Positions 24,655 to 35,860 are shown, counted from the first letter of the stretch. The stretch is 64,000 nt of DNA from Tenrec ecaudatus (GCF_050624435.1 NC_134534.1:61961501-62025500); one strand, 5' to 3'. Numbers and translations are program-made. Notes: generated from the sequence alone by a model not told the origin.

Positions 24655-25082
24655 GCATCACTTCTTTTTTTCCTACTGACCAAGTAGTAGTCCACTGCAT
24701 GTAGGTACCACATGGTGTTCCTTTACTGATGTATTGATAGATATGCTCATGGTTTTCAGGTTTTGGTTATGACGAATAGTGCTACCATGGAAACTGAAGT
24801 ATAGGTGTCTGAGTCTCTGCTTTCAAGTCTTTTAAATATATGCCAAGGAGGCAGGACACATAGTAGTTCTACTTTTAGTTTTTTGATTAACTGTCATACT
24901 ATTTTCTATAAAGACTGTACCATTTTGTATCTCAACTACCAATGGATAAGTGTTTCAATTTCCCCACAAACACACCAGTATCTTTTATGTTCATTTTTCT
25001 TGCTTCTTTGAAATATCTGAATCATCTTAGTAGGCATAAAGTGGTTTCTTATTGTACTTTGATTTGTGTATCTCTGAAGGAG
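24655..25082 (-). mobile_element. Old L1 (L1M-type) ORF2 3' fragment
   Basis: The plus strand is a diverged copy of the common antisense L1 reading. It contains 'tactgatgtattgatagata', 'ttttggttatgacgaatagt', 'gattaactgtcatactattt', 'caatttccccacaaacac' and 'tagtaggcataaagtggttt'. Confidence 0.75.
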
Positions 25083-25145
25083 CTCACGGGGTACTGTGGG
25101 TTAGTTATTGGGATGATAACTGCAATGTTATGGATTCAAACAATA
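25083..25145 (+). mobile_element. Possible AfroSINE head
   Basis: 'gggttagttattgggatgat' then 'aactgcaatgttatggattc' resembles the diverged tRNA-like head of a sense AfroSINE. Confidence 0.45.
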
Positions 25146-26450
25146 ATTATTAGGGTAGTTCCAATCTTGGCGACTCTGGGACATTTTTTAGTGTGCACTA
25201 GAGACCAATGGAAGTCCCCGAGTTTTGCAGCCAGTTGTACCTGGTAGAAAGCCTTTAGGCAGAAACCCTGCAGAATGTCTACAAAGACAGGTTAGAGAAA
25301 CTTCCACAGAGGCCAGCATAGACTCAGGTTGTTAGACACCAATAAAACCTGCTATAAGACTCTGCTATGGAGAACAGCAGATAGGTCCACATACTGTAAC
25401 CCATGATACACTGCAATTTTTCCGCATCCTGTTTTCATACACTGGGGGCATTTTAGTAACTGTAGAAGCAAACGGTCAGACTTATCCCTTGTCAGCTTGC
25501 CTAAATGACAGAAATGGAAGTGACATTATAGACAGAACTTTAGTTAGAAACAAAGTTAAAAACATTTTAAAAAATGCCAAGACACTTTGTGAATTAAAAA
25601 AAAATTAAATGTATAGGCATCTGAACTATGTCTTGAGGTATGGTTCCTGAAATTGACTAAATTTTGTGCTCTACCCTGCCTTACCCATTAGGCTAAATGG
25701 TATTTGTCATACTTAATGGGTGTTTATGAATTAATTAACCCAAGGAGTTTTAAAAAATTAAAAATTATTATTTATATTTTTTTTACATTAGACTCTAGAA
25801 TAATCTTACTCAGGGTCATGCCATACCTTACTCCATTGCCCAGTAAATGTCTTCACTGCAAGCCAGGATGGGTCTCTCTGTCCCATTTCAATGCCTTGGG
25901 GCCTCATCAACTATCACGACCATGACTTTCTCTGCCAGGGAAGGTTCTGGCTTCTGAATAAAAGAAAGGGACACTTTGTTGCCTTTTCCCTTTTCATTCA
26001 CACATATCCATTTATATTCCTAGCGACTTTCTAATAATATATCAGAAGAATGTCACCGAAACAGTTTCAAATCTGCTTTTAACAGTATTTATAATACTAA
26101 ATAAAACAAAACTGAACATCAATCAAATAAGCATAAAAATTCTCAAAGTAAAACACCTTAAACAAGGAAGCCTCAGTGGTAGTCTCACCAAGAGTCAATT
26201 TTCTCCAAGTTAAATCATCTTATTGCCTATTTATCTTTATAATATCATTATACTCATAAATGTATCCATAGCAACTTGGGATAAGTGTTTTTAACCATTC
26301 TTTATTGCTCAGGAGACATTATATCCTCTCCACATAGTTATTCTACTCCAGAGGATATTAACTCATGTGAGAATAGGAGTAGGTGTGTTTTTCTGAAAGT
26401 CAGATATGAGGCTTTGTCTAAAAATCTTCTGCCAAATAGACTATCCTGCT
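25146..26450. other. Unassigned AT-rich DNA
   Basis: No recognised gene or repeat family. Confidence 0.4.
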
Positions 26451-26454
26451 GCTT

Positions 26455-27330
26455 TTGTTGTTAGGTGCCATTGAGCTGGTTCTGATGCACAGCGACTGTA
26501 TGCACAGCACAGTGAAACTCCATCCAGTCCTAAGCCATCCCCATAAGCTTTCCCATGCTTGAACCCATTGTTGCAGCCACTGTATCATTGCATATCTTTA
26601 AGGGCCTTTCTCTTTGACACTATCAAATATGACGTCCTTGTGAGGGACTGGTCTCTCATGACAACACGTCTACAGCATGTAACTGGCAGTCTCACCATCC
26701 TTGTCTCTAAGAAGCACTCTGGCCGAGACCTATGTGTTTCTCCCTTTGGCAGTCCAGGGCACTTTCAATATTCTTCTCCAATAGCACAGTTCAAACACAT
26801 CAATTCTTCTTTGGGCTTCCTTATTGAGTGTTCAACTTCAGCATGCATATGAACCAATGGAAACTACCATCGTTTGAGTCAGTCACACCTTAGTTCTCAC
26901 CGTAGTACCCTTGTTTTTCAATACTCACAGATTTACTCAATACAACACATTTACCCAATACAGCATCAGATTTACCCAATACAACACATCTTTTGACTTC
27001 TTGACTGCTGTTACCATGAACATTGATTGTGGATGCAAACAAGATGAAATTCTTGATGACTTCACTCTTTTCTCCTATTATTATAGATGTTACCTCTTGG
27101 GCTAGTAAGGATTTTGGTCTTCCTTATATTGAGTTGTGATCCATACTGAAGGCTACAACCATTAATCTTCATCTGCAAGTGCTTCAGGTCCTCCGCACTT
27201 TCAACAAGCAAGGTTGTGTCTTTTACACATTTCAGGTTGTTAGTAAAGTCTTCCACTAGCCCTATGCCAAATTCTACATCACATAATACAGCTTCGCTGA
27301 TCATTTGCTCTACATTCTGATAAAATAATA
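26455..27330 (-). mobile_element. RTE 3' half, minus strand
   Basis: Starts at the antisense 3' terminus ('gttgttaggtgccattgagc'), then 'tatgacgtccttgtgaggga', 'ttgactgctgttaccatgaa' and 'ttgagttgtgatccatactg'. It ends in the reverse-transcriptase region ('cttcgctgatcatttgctc'). A small internal triplication lies at 26,930-26,989. Confidence 0.85.
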
Positions 27331-27424
27331 CAGTCTAGAAAGGACATTTCAAGATCTAGCTTGAAGCGCAATTCTGTCTTTGATAGAATTATATCTGTTT
27401 GCATTCAAAGAAATCTAATCAACA

Positions 27425-28025
27425 CAACTACTATTCAAATATATGCGTGATGAAAACATCGAAAGATCCTACCAATTGGAAACCGATCAAAGATGTAATC
27501 AAGATACAATGATAATTATTGACGATTGGAATGGAAAAGTTGGAAACAAACAAGAAATGATAGCAGTTGGAAAATATGATTGTAATGAGAGAAACGAAGT
27601 TAAAGATGGCATGATAGAATTTTGTAAGACCAACAACTTGTTCATAGCAAATATCTATTTTCAACAACACAAACAGCAGCAATACACGTGGACTTCTCCA
27701 GGTGGAACCCCAGATATCAAGCTGTCTACATCTGTGGGAAGAGATGATGGAGATGTTCACTATTAGCAGCTAAAACCAGGCCAGGGACTGACTGTGGAAC
27801 CGACCATCAATTGTTCATATGTAAATTCAAGTTGAAGCTGAAGAAAATTAAAACAAGTCCATGAGAGCTATAATATCACCTTGAGTCTATCCCATCTGGA
27901 TTTTGAGAATATCTCAAGAACAGATTTTCTGCATTGAACATCAATGACAGAAGACCGGATGAGCTGTGGGGGACATCAAGATCATTATTCATGAAGAAAG
28001 CAAAAGGTCAATAAAATATAGAAAG
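27425..28025 (+). mobile_element. RTE endonuclease-region fragment, plus strand
   Basis: Sense-oriented copy of the apurinic-type endonuclease part of an RTE element, abutting the minus-strand fragment at 26.46-27.33 kb. The endonuclease peptide lies at 27,443-27,766. Downstream sequence to about 28,025 ('ggactgactgtggaaccgac', 'ccggatgagctgtggggga') continues in the same order as the family. Confidence 0.8.
27443..27766 (+). pseudogene. RTE LINE endonuclease-domain remnant
   Basis: A 107-codon frame encodes a recognisable piece of an RTE/BovB endonuclease (exonuclease-endonuclease-phosphatase fold), the enzyme that nicks target DNA to start LINE integration. Near residues 27-36 is 'IDDWNGKVG', matching the family's 'DFNAKVG' catalytic-region motif. 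'MIEFCKTNNLFIANIYFQQH' and then 'YTWTSPGG' match the conserved 'FCQ.N.L.IANT.FQQHK...YTWTSP' stretch. Only about the middle third of a normal endonuclease domain is present, and no downstream reverse transcriptase is in frame. It is a remnant, not a functional gene. Confidence 0.85.
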
Positions 28026-28585
28026 GAAAGAAAATACTGTATTAATTTGGTGTAAATAAAATCTCAGAATCACTATTTATATACACTACTTATATTTATG
28101 ACAATATGCAGCAGGTAACTTATCCCTTCAATTGAATATATACATATTACAGATCTCAATACAAATGTGAATGCAAGCTCAGACCATTTTGATCCATTCA
28201 GGCAAACAAAAAACAAATGATCTTTGAATAATTTTTGTTATTGCTATAATTGTATTAGCATTAGCATATTTATTGACCTCTTTGAATACAATCATAGCTA
28301 TCATGATTAGAGAATACAACAATGAAGATTAAATTTTAAATGTAAATCATTCTAAATTTTACAAAGAGATTCAGGTAGTAATTATAATGTGAAATAGCAT
28401 CAATTTTAAAGCTGCAGTGGTTAATAATCAATATTTTTAACATGAATATACTGTAATTTCCCAGAGCAACATTGATGTTCAGGTATATAGCTATTACATA
28501 AAGGCAATTATAATAACTAACATGGGATATCAAGTTATTCTATTATTGCAGATAATTTTTCATTTACTTGGATTTTGTTTGACTT
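28026..28585. other. AT-rich DNA between two RTE pieces
   Basis: About 560 bp of very AT-rich sequence with no recognised family. It separates two sense RTE segments that may once have been a single element. Confidence 0.4.
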
Positions 28586-28589
28586 GGAT

Positions 28590-29155
28590 CTGCAATCAAC
28601 TCTTATGCAAGCATCAGTCAAAATATCAAATGGCATAGACATTGATGCAAACATCTCCAGCAAAATATCTCTTTAAAGTGTTAAAAAGCAACGATGTCAC
28701 TTTGAGGACAAACATGTCTCTGACTCAAGTCTGGTCTTAATCAATCACCTCATATATATGCAACAGCTGGGCAATGAATAAGGAAAATCAAAGAAGAGTT
28801 GATGCCTTTGAATTATGATGTTGGTGGAAAATAGTAAATATAATATGGACTGCCAGAAAAACAAACATATCTGTTTTGGAAAAAAGAAAGTTATTAGCCT
28901 TTAAGAAGAAAAATGGGAGGAGTTACTTTAGTTATTTTGGGCATTGATCATGAGGGACCAATCCCTAGAGAAGACCTGGTCTAGTAGAGGGATCAGGCCA
29001 AAAAAAAAAAAAAAGGGATGCTCCTGAAAGACATGGATTGTCATGATGACCAAAATAACGGATGCCAACATAAGTGTGAAGATGGCAAAAGTGTTTTTGT
29101 TGAACATGGGGCTGCTATAAGTCAGAACTGACCAGCTGGCTCCTAACAACCACTG
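28590..29155 (+). mobile_element. RTE 3' half, plus strand
   Basis: Sense words in order are 'cgatgtcactttgaggac', 'atgaataaggaaaatcaaag', 'gttgatgcctttgaattatg', 'tggactgccagaaaaacaaa', 'tgatcatgagggaccaatcc' and the terminal 'cataagtcagaactgacc'-type end 'ctcctaacaaccactg'. An A15 run (28,999-29,013) interrupts it. Confidence 0.8.
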
Positions 29156-29159
29156 GAGA

Positions 29160-30150
29160 CATGTTTAGAACCAGGTGCAGTGCTTGAACTTATACCTAGT
29201 TGTAATAGTAGAAAAGGAAACAAGTTTGATGACATACTTCTTGCACGACACCTTGAATTTTATTAGGACAAATGATGCATTGTTATTTTTATGCCCAATA
29301 GATTTTTAAAATTTCTTATACAGTGTGATGTGCTTTATTTGGGAATATATATACTTTTAGTGGACCGTTTCTTGGTGAGGTGAAGATAGAATGAGGAGAT
29401 TTGAATATGTAACTTTAGAAGGTTAAAAGAGGAACCAAAGTTTACATTCTTTGCACCCTAAAATACATGCACTGAACTTCCTCTATCCAGAGACAGAACG
29501 CCATGCTAGCAAAGACATGGAAAGATGACAGAGGAACAACAGAGGAACAGCAAGGCAGCCGAGTAGCACAATCAAGGGCAGGACACGGATCAGTGCATTT
29601 CCTAGTCCACAGCAAGAAAGTACCAAGGTGCCAAGGGACTCTGAGACCATGAATTAAAAGAGTTCTCTAACAGTTGCCCAAATAGGCCATGAGACCAAGA
29701 GTTCATGCCTGCTATGAGTACAACTGAGAGGAAGTTGACCTGATAGAATAAATGCATCCTGAGCATTCCTGATCTTGAATTGTAACCAGTTATTTCCTTA
29801 CTAAACCCTGTAATTGTGAGAAAAAAAATCTTATGAGCCAAGGCATGACTATTTAAAACATAAAGGCATAAACAAAAAATTTGCAGATCAATTTATAAGA
29901 AAAATGTCCTTATCACTTGCTATAGATATTTGATATGGTTAGTTATTAGGCAGAGAAAATGCATGCCTTGCATGCAAATGAATTTATAACAAACCTAGCT
30001 GCATAATATTTTCAATATTGATTTGAGCTAAAGCTCTTACCAAATAAGAAAATCTTATATTCTGTTACACCTGAAAGAAAAAGAGTTTTATTAAGGAATA
30101 ATGCAACTCCAACTGGGCAGCACTAAGTCAAAATACAAAGCACACCAACA
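29160..30150. other. Unassigned non-coding DNA
   Basis: No recognised gene. 29,460-29,850 has an LTR-like look ('tgaattgtaaccagttattt', 'attgtgagaaaaaaaatc'), but no ends or duplication were found. Confidence 0.35.
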
Positions 30151-30154
30151 TTGA

Positions 30155-30362
30155 AGTGCAGAAAGCAAACCAAGCTCCTTGCCACACAGTAGATTCTAAC
30201 TCACAGCAACCCTGGGACAGAGTGGAACTGCTTCTTAGAGTCTATGAGATTTTCCAGGAGCAACCAACCTCATCTTTCTCCTATCGAGAGGCTGATGGTT
30301 TCAATCATCACAATTTTGGGGTTAGAAACTGAAAGTTTAACTTACTGTAACATCAGGGCTTA
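30155..30362 (-). mobile_element. AfroSINE 1 of a run of three
   Basis: Antisense copy: 'ctccttgccacacagtagat', 'cagcaaccctgggacagagt', 'cctcatctttctcctatcga' and head 'aacatcagggctt'. Confidence 0.8.
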
Positions 30363-30377
30363 TTTTCCAGTGCAGAA

Positions 30378-30516
30378 AACCAAAACTCCAAGCTAACTTT
30401 CATGAAGTCAATTACAGCTCCTAGTCTCGCCCTTCTCTCCCAGAATGGCTGATGGGTTTTAACTGCCAAGTTCTGGATGAACAGTCCAATGTCTAAGCCA
30501 CAGGGTCACCAAGGCA
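30378..30516 (-). mobile_element. AfroSINE 2 of a run of three
   Basis: Shorter antisense copy: 'ttcatgaagtcaattacagc', 'ggctgatgggttttaactgc' and head 'gccacagggtcaccaaggc'. The middle of the element is deleted. Confidence 0.75.
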
Positions 30517-30529
30517 CTTTTTCACATGT

Positions 30530-30727
30530 TAAAACTTACTGCAGTCAAGTGATGCTGACTCATAACAACACTATTTGACAGGGTAGAACTACCCTGGTGA
30601 GTTTCCTAGACCGTGACTCTACAGGCTAGAAAGCCCCAACTTCCTCCCAAGAAGTGGCTGGTGGTTTTACTTTGCTGACCTTTAGGATCACAGCCCACTG
30701 TGTGACCAGGATGCTACCAGGGCTGCT
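30530..30727 (-). mobile_element. AfroSINE 3 of a run of three
   Basis: Antisense copy: 'cttactgcagtcaagtgatg', 'gacagggtagaactaccctg', 'ggctggtggttttactttgc' and head 'gatgctaccagggctgc'. Confidence 0.82.
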
Positions 30728-31520
30728 CTTTTATAAGTGCCAAGAGGCCTCTATATACATAAAGAACAAAGGAAAGCTTTCAGGGGAGGGGGTGTTAATT
30801 ATTGATGATGGATGAGATCATATTCAGCTTAGATTCTAAGCCTTGAAGTCTTTTGAATGGGCTAATTGGCTCTGAGTGCATGAGGGGTACAGTTAACACG
30901 TCAGAGCATGAGTCAGTTCAGTTAACATGATTGCGTCATGAACACGTCTTCCCAAAGAATAAATTGTTTAAAACTTGACACATTCTTACAATGAGCAGAT
31001 AGTTTAGATCTTGACCTTTTGCTTCCTGGGAATGCATGTTGGAGCTATCATTCTTGTATCTGACATGGGGACCTCTTGTTCGAAAATTTTCTATTTTACA
31101 TAGCCTCCTTTTGATCAACACTCCACTAGGGGGCACTTACTACTCACATTGGAGTGACCTGATGGGATTCATGACCGAAGGTGGCTGCCACATAGGTAAA
31201 AGGTGCCTATTTGGTTCTATTCATTAGGGTTCTAGTCAATTGGTAGCAAATCAATCAGTAGCTAGTGTGCACATTCAGGCACTAGAAATCATGGGTCTAG
31301 TGTTGGCTGGGTTATCCAGAAGGATGTAGTTAGATTGTTCACAGCAGAGTGGAACAACTTGATTTAGCTTTCCCCCTTGAAGAGTTAACCAGATGAAGCC
31401 ATCACATAGCTATTACTATGAACCTACATTACAAAGAGTATTGTTTGTCGGTTTGAAAGATTCTTTAGATATTTCTTCTTGGAATCTTTATTCAATAAAG
31501 TGAATTATTAAGATGAAAGG
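30728..31520. other. Unassigned non-coding DNA with a CTCF-type motif
   Basis: No gene or repeat recognised. It holds the CTCF-like core at 31,123-31,136. Confidence 0.4.
31123..31136. promoter_or_regulatory. Candidate CTCF binding core
   Basis: 'ccactagggggcac' fits every position of the 14-base CTCF core (CCASYAGRKGGCRS). CTCF organises chromatin loops and insulators. Motif match only; occupancy is unknown. Confidence 0.5.
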
Positions 31521-31524
31521 GTGA

Positions 31525-32200
31525 ACACCTTCTTGACGTAATAAAAAACAAACACAGGTAAGCATCTTTCTAGTATTTTCTGTTTTCAGACAAGATCCAT
31601 CTGACATCAACGATATCTCTTTTTCCAAGTCTTCTTTTGAATCAGCCAGAACCTCTGACAGCTCCCTTTCAATGTACTGCTGCATTTTTAGATGATCTTC
31701 AGCAAAATTTTACTTGCACGTGAAATTAATGAGATTGTTCTGTAATTTAAGCATTCTGTTGGGTCACCTTTCTTTGGAATGGGTGCAAATGTGTGACAAT
31801 TCCTGTCAAGCAGCTGTCTGAAATTTCGTGGCATAGATGAGGGAGTGCTTCCAGTGTCTCTTCAGCTTGTGAAACATTTCAACGTTTCAAAAAAGTATTC
31901 TAGCTTTTGTTGTTTTTGTTAATGCTTTCAATGACCATCTTCCTTCAGCATCATGGGCTCTTATTCATATGCTGCATCCTAAAATGGTGAATTGTTGACT
32001 AGTACTTTTAGGTACAGCGACTCTATCTATTCTTTCCATCTCTTTTGGTCCATCATGCACCCATTCAACATTTTGCTCATAGAACATCTCCATATTGTAA
32101 CTCAAGACTTGAAGTCTTTCTTGAGTTCTTTCAGTTTAAGGCATGTCGACTGTGTTCTTCCTTTCGGTTCTCCAACTCTATGTGGATAGGTAAATAGTCC
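31525..32200 (-). mobile_element. RTE reverse-transcriptase fragment, minus strand
   Basis: Antisense words are 'caagatccatctgacatcaa', 'tgatcttcagcaaaatttta', 'gggtcacctttctttggaat', 'ttcgtggcatagatgaggga' and 'tgagttctttcagtttaagg'. This is the N-terminal reverse-transcriptase part, a different segment of the element from the 26 kb copies. Confidence 0.8.
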
Positions 32201-32700
32201 AGCCCAGCTTTGAAAGATCTCAGTAAAAGTCATAGCAGTGAATTCAACTTGGCAATGAGGACTAGGATTAGGTTTAAAATAGGAAACACTTGCATGCAAA
32301 ACTAACTGAGATTAGTTAAAGGCAGATTTCCCACCCCCTCCCTAAGGCATTGCTCAATCAAGTACAGACTCTCTTGTGTGGCAATTGGTAGCCTAATGCT
32401 CATCCTTAGATTTCTTCTCATGAGAATCTGCTCAGAATACCCACACCTCCAGAAATAATGACAATTCCAGAGGATATTTTCTAGATTTTGTTGAATTATA
32501 ACTCAAACCTAGTTTCTCCAGTAGCGATTAAAATGACACCCAGGAAAGATTTTCTTCCTAAACATGAGGGACAAAACATGCAAAACATTTGTAACAAAGA
32601 AAACGTACGAAAAACCCCGAGTGGATTCATCCATTCCAGGAGCCTAGTAAAACCAAATGAAAGCAGAGATGAGCTTGTTTGTTGTGGTTCACATCCCTGG
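32201..32700. other. Unassigned non-coding DNA
   Basis: No recognised repeat or exon. Confidence 0.35.
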
Positions 32701-32713
32701 CCTCTTCTTCCTT

Positions 32714-32790
32714 AAACCCCGCCCATGTGGACCCCCACCCTTGAGCCCCGCCCACATGGCAGAAGATCTTGCACAGCTGACGTCATCTCC
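32714..32790. promoter_or_regulatory. GC-box pair plus CRE palindrome
   Basis: Two 'ccccgccc' boxes (32,717-32,724 and 32,746-32,753), each followed by a CATGTGG/CACATGG word, stand 25-54 bases upstream of a perfect cAMP-response palindrome 'tgacgtca' (32,778-32,785). This clustering of Sp1-type and CREB/ATF-type sites in CpG-poor DNA suggests a promoter or enhancer, possibly from an unrecognised LTR. No transcript is evident downstream. Confidence 0.4.
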
Positions 32791-32799
32791 AGCTTCTCA

Positions 32800-33135
32800 T
32801 TCAGTTCTGTTGGTTTAACCTCAATCTTGTTCAAATGGATTCTAGTCATTCAGCGTTTAAGGATCATTACTGTTGATGATTTCAAATTCTTCTGAATATC
32901 ACAACATTGGACATAAATCAAGTAGTAGGAAAACTGTGAGTGCTCCTGTTAGCCATGACGATAAAGTAAACCATGATCGTCTCATGCAAAGAAAGAGAGA
33001 GATTATAAATAGACAATTTGCCTTAAAGTGATAAATACCAGGAATAGTAGAGATGCTGAGAATGACAAACGACATTAGAGAGTTGATCAGAAAATCTTCT
33101 CGGAAAAGATGATTTTTATGAGGAATGTGAATGGT
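32800..33135. other. Unassigned non-coding DNA
   Basis: Nothing recognised. Confidence 0.35.
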
Positions 33136-33139
33136 GAGA

Positions 33140-33430
33140 AGATATTAACTATATCAATGTTCCAATGGAAATGCTCAAGGCTGTGAGAATGTAATGGCCT
33201 TGTAATTGTTTTGAGCTGAAAACCTGTACCAGGAGTATGTGTGGATTGTGGGTTGAAGTGCAGTGGTCCAGGAGGTTGGATAAGTGGGCAGAGGCGAAAC
33301 CGTCTAAGACTCTGAAAGCCATTTGGATTGGCAAACTACTAAAGTGTTTTAAGTAAGAATGTGGCTTACTACAACGTGATATCACATTGCTTGTAGAGTG
33401 ACAAGAGAACTGATTTAATGAGAAAAATAT
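33140..33430 (-). mobile_element. L2 LINE fragment
   Basis: Antisense L2 3' reading: 'gactctgaaagccatttgga', 'taaagtgttttaagtaaga', then 'cacattgcttgtagag' and 'gagaactgatttaatgag'. 33,640-33,735 ('tatgctaaggtatttgggtt') may be a second piece. Confidence 0.5.
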
Positions 33431-33435
33431 ATCAA

Positions 33436-34375
33436 AGGGTTTAGGATGTATACTTATTCCTACATGGGAATCTGAAAACAAAAAAGAAAGAAGAGAAAAC
33501 ACCAACCTTGCTGAAGGAGGTGAGGTATGAACTTGAGCTTTGAAAGAGTACCTCTTGTTGTATAATTATGTTGGTCAATCTGTCTGAAGGAGGATGGGGG
33601 ACACAGCAGAGAGATTTTAAGAAATGACAATCCTTTCATGGCAAAAGATGAGGTCCCATCATGAAAGATAGTTTGTATTATGCTAAGGTATTTGGGTTTT
33701 GTCTTCAGGTAATTGAGAAGCATACGAAGCATAAGCAGAGGAAGGGTCCAATTAAATTTTCCATTTAGAATTTGCCTCTATGAAACCCTGGGCAGATCGC
33801 ACTGGGTGAGTGTGACACAGAGACCTATCCATAAAAAGTGACAATTAAAAAAAAAATGACAAGGGCCCAAAGCCCTAAGCAAAAGCCCCGGCAGTACTTA
33901 TGGAAGTATTATGCCTTAATGGGGACCAAACGGAAGATACCGAGACTAGTCTGTACTGTACAGTACTTTGGCTACTGTTGACATTCTCAAAGATGGGGGC
34001 ATGGGGAATGAAGCAAGTGTGAATTGGGTGAAGGGAGGGAGTGGCTGGGTTATACAGAGGTAGAGGGTATAAGACATGTAACAGAAGTATCCTTTGCAAT
34101 AAGATGTATATTTCCAGGAGCAAATAATATTGTTAGCTGGAAAGTTATACACACAATTCCATTGTTCTTGACAATTTGAAATCAGAATATATAGTACAAG
34201 ATTAGGCAATTACTAAATATTCACCTGAGAAAACTCAACTGAATCTTTTAGCAGTCCATTTACAGAACTGCATGTTAGAATGGGTTAATATCACTCAACT
34301 GATTAACAATGCTTTTATTTGTTTTTCCAACATTATTTTACCAAGTTAATAATTGTATAAAAATAATAGTAAAAA
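33436..34375. other. Unassigned non-coding DNA
   Basis: No gene recognised. Open frames of up to 90 codons show no domain. Confidence 0.35.
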
Positions 34376-34379
34376 AATT

Positions 34380-34575
34380 CCAACTTACTGCCATCAAATC
34401 AATTCTGAATCACAGCGATCCTATGGGACAGGGTAGAACCGCCCCTCTGGGTTTCTGAGACTGTAACCCTTTATGGGAGTACAAAACCTCATCTTTCTCC
34501 TGCAGAGAGACTGCAGGACAACCTGGCAGTTAACAGCCAAATGCTCGTCCCATTATGCCACCAGGGCTCCTCATC
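34380..34575 (-). mobile_element. AfroSINE, near full length
   Basis: Antisense copy with the complete order: tail 'actgccatcaaatcaattct', 'gggacagggtagaaccgccc', 'cctcatctttctcctgcaga' and head 'tatgccaccagggctcc'. Confidence 0.9.
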
Positions 34576-34577
34576 TA

Positions 34578-34750
34578 CATAATAGCAAACATTTATTGAA
34601 CTAATTACTTGACAGAAACTCTAAATATTTTATATAGACTCTCATTGAATCTGCATAGCAAGTCTGTACATTGACACTGACAATCTGAGTGGTTATGTAA
34701 TTTGTTCAGGACCACCAGGTAGTAGACAAGAAGGGCAAAAATCCTACTAT
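34578..34750 (-). mobile_element. MIR SINE
   Basis: Antisense MIR: 'caaacatttattgaactaat', 'actctcattgaatctgcata', 'gtaatttgttcaggaccacc' and 'aggtagtagac'. Confidence 0.7.
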
Positions 34751-35130
34751 AAGGAACTACGCAATAACATAGCCTTTATGAATTAAAAATATAATATGTT
34801 TATTTAAATGTGTTCTGAGGTCTCTTATCATCTGGAAGAGGACATTTTAAATCGAGGTCTGTGGGGAGGGGAGGGTTATAAATTGTTTATGACTAACTTT
34901 GGCAGTTCCAGCAAACCCAAGCACTTTGAGGACAAACGCCTTGGCAGTTTGCTTCTGGAAAGGTTACAGCCAAGAAAATCCTAGGGAGCCCTTTTCTTCG
35001 ACAGCACATGAGGTTTCCATGAATTGATATCCACTCATGACAATGTTTATTTTCTTTATTTGTTTTAAATCAAGTTATTAGCTGTGGAATAGAAATAGAT
35101 ATCAATAAAAATTTACTTATATGTGATTGA
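34751..35130. other. Unassigned non-coding DNA
   Basis: Nothing recognised. Confidence 0.35.
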
Positions 35131-35134
35131 TTAT

Positions 35135-35349
35135 TTTGCTCATGATGTTTTCCAGGTTCATCTGTAGCATGCAATGAGATTTCAGTTCTCTTTATGGATT
35201 AGTAATATTCTCTTGTGTATATATGCCACATTTTGCTTATTCGCTTATATGTTGATGAACATTTCAACATTTTCCAATTATAAAAATACTGTTATGAACA
35301 TTGTTATAAATATTTCTGCTTCCTCTTTCCAATTCCTTTGGATATATAC
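35135..35349 (-). mobile_element. Old L1 fragment, left of two LTRs
   Basis: Diverged antisense L1 ORF2 3' reading: 'gatgttttccaggttcatct', 'tatatgccacattttgctta', 'ctgttatgaacattgttata' and 'cctttggatatatac'. It is cut by LTR C, reappears for 25 bp (35,836-35,860), is cut again, and ends at 36,372-36,410 ('acatagggtatttttaacg'). Confidence 0.75.
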
Positions 35350-35835
35350 TATGGCAGTTACGTAAACTCTTGTCAACTTGAAAAGGGGTGGGGTCTAGCC
35401 TTTCAATCAGTTCAAAGCCAGTGAGGCCTCTGTGTGGGCATGGCCTTCTCCTGAGGATTCTGGGAGCTCCTTCCTTCCTGGAGGTTGGACACACACACTC
35501 CCTGCTTCATCTACCTATGAGACATTCCTGTGGAAAAGTCACATGGAGTTATGTTGATGGCAGCCAGAGCCCTGGAGCTGGAGGAGCCATGTGGAGACCC
35601 ACACTATCCACTGGCCTGTGATCTACCTACAATTGGTCATTGAATGTGTTGCATGAGTCTGAAAAGGAAATTACAGACTGGTATCATACATATGGGCTGA
35701 TAACAGCTATGCACTTGATCTGTCCTGGACTGGGATATTTTGTTAATATACAATTACTCTTTGATATAAAGTTCTTTCTTATACACATATGATTTGTCTC
35801 TGGATTTGTTTCTCTAGTTAACCCAGACTAACACA
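35350..35835 (+). mobile_element. Solo LTR, family 1 (copy C)
   Basis: About 486 bp, starting 'tatggcagttacgtaaactc' and ending 'aacccagactaacaca'. It shares 'gaaaaggggtggggtctagc', 'cctctgtgtgggcatggcct' and 'ttgatataaagttctttctt' with copies A, B, D and E. The flanking duplication is too decayed to call. Confidence 0.78.
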
Positions 35836-35860
35836 AACATTTAGAATTGTTATTGCTTGG

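Noticed and set aside
34990-35030. U6 snRNA 5' end ('cttcgacagcacatgagg')
   Set aside because: Only a short stretch resembles U6, and the following bases do not continue the match.
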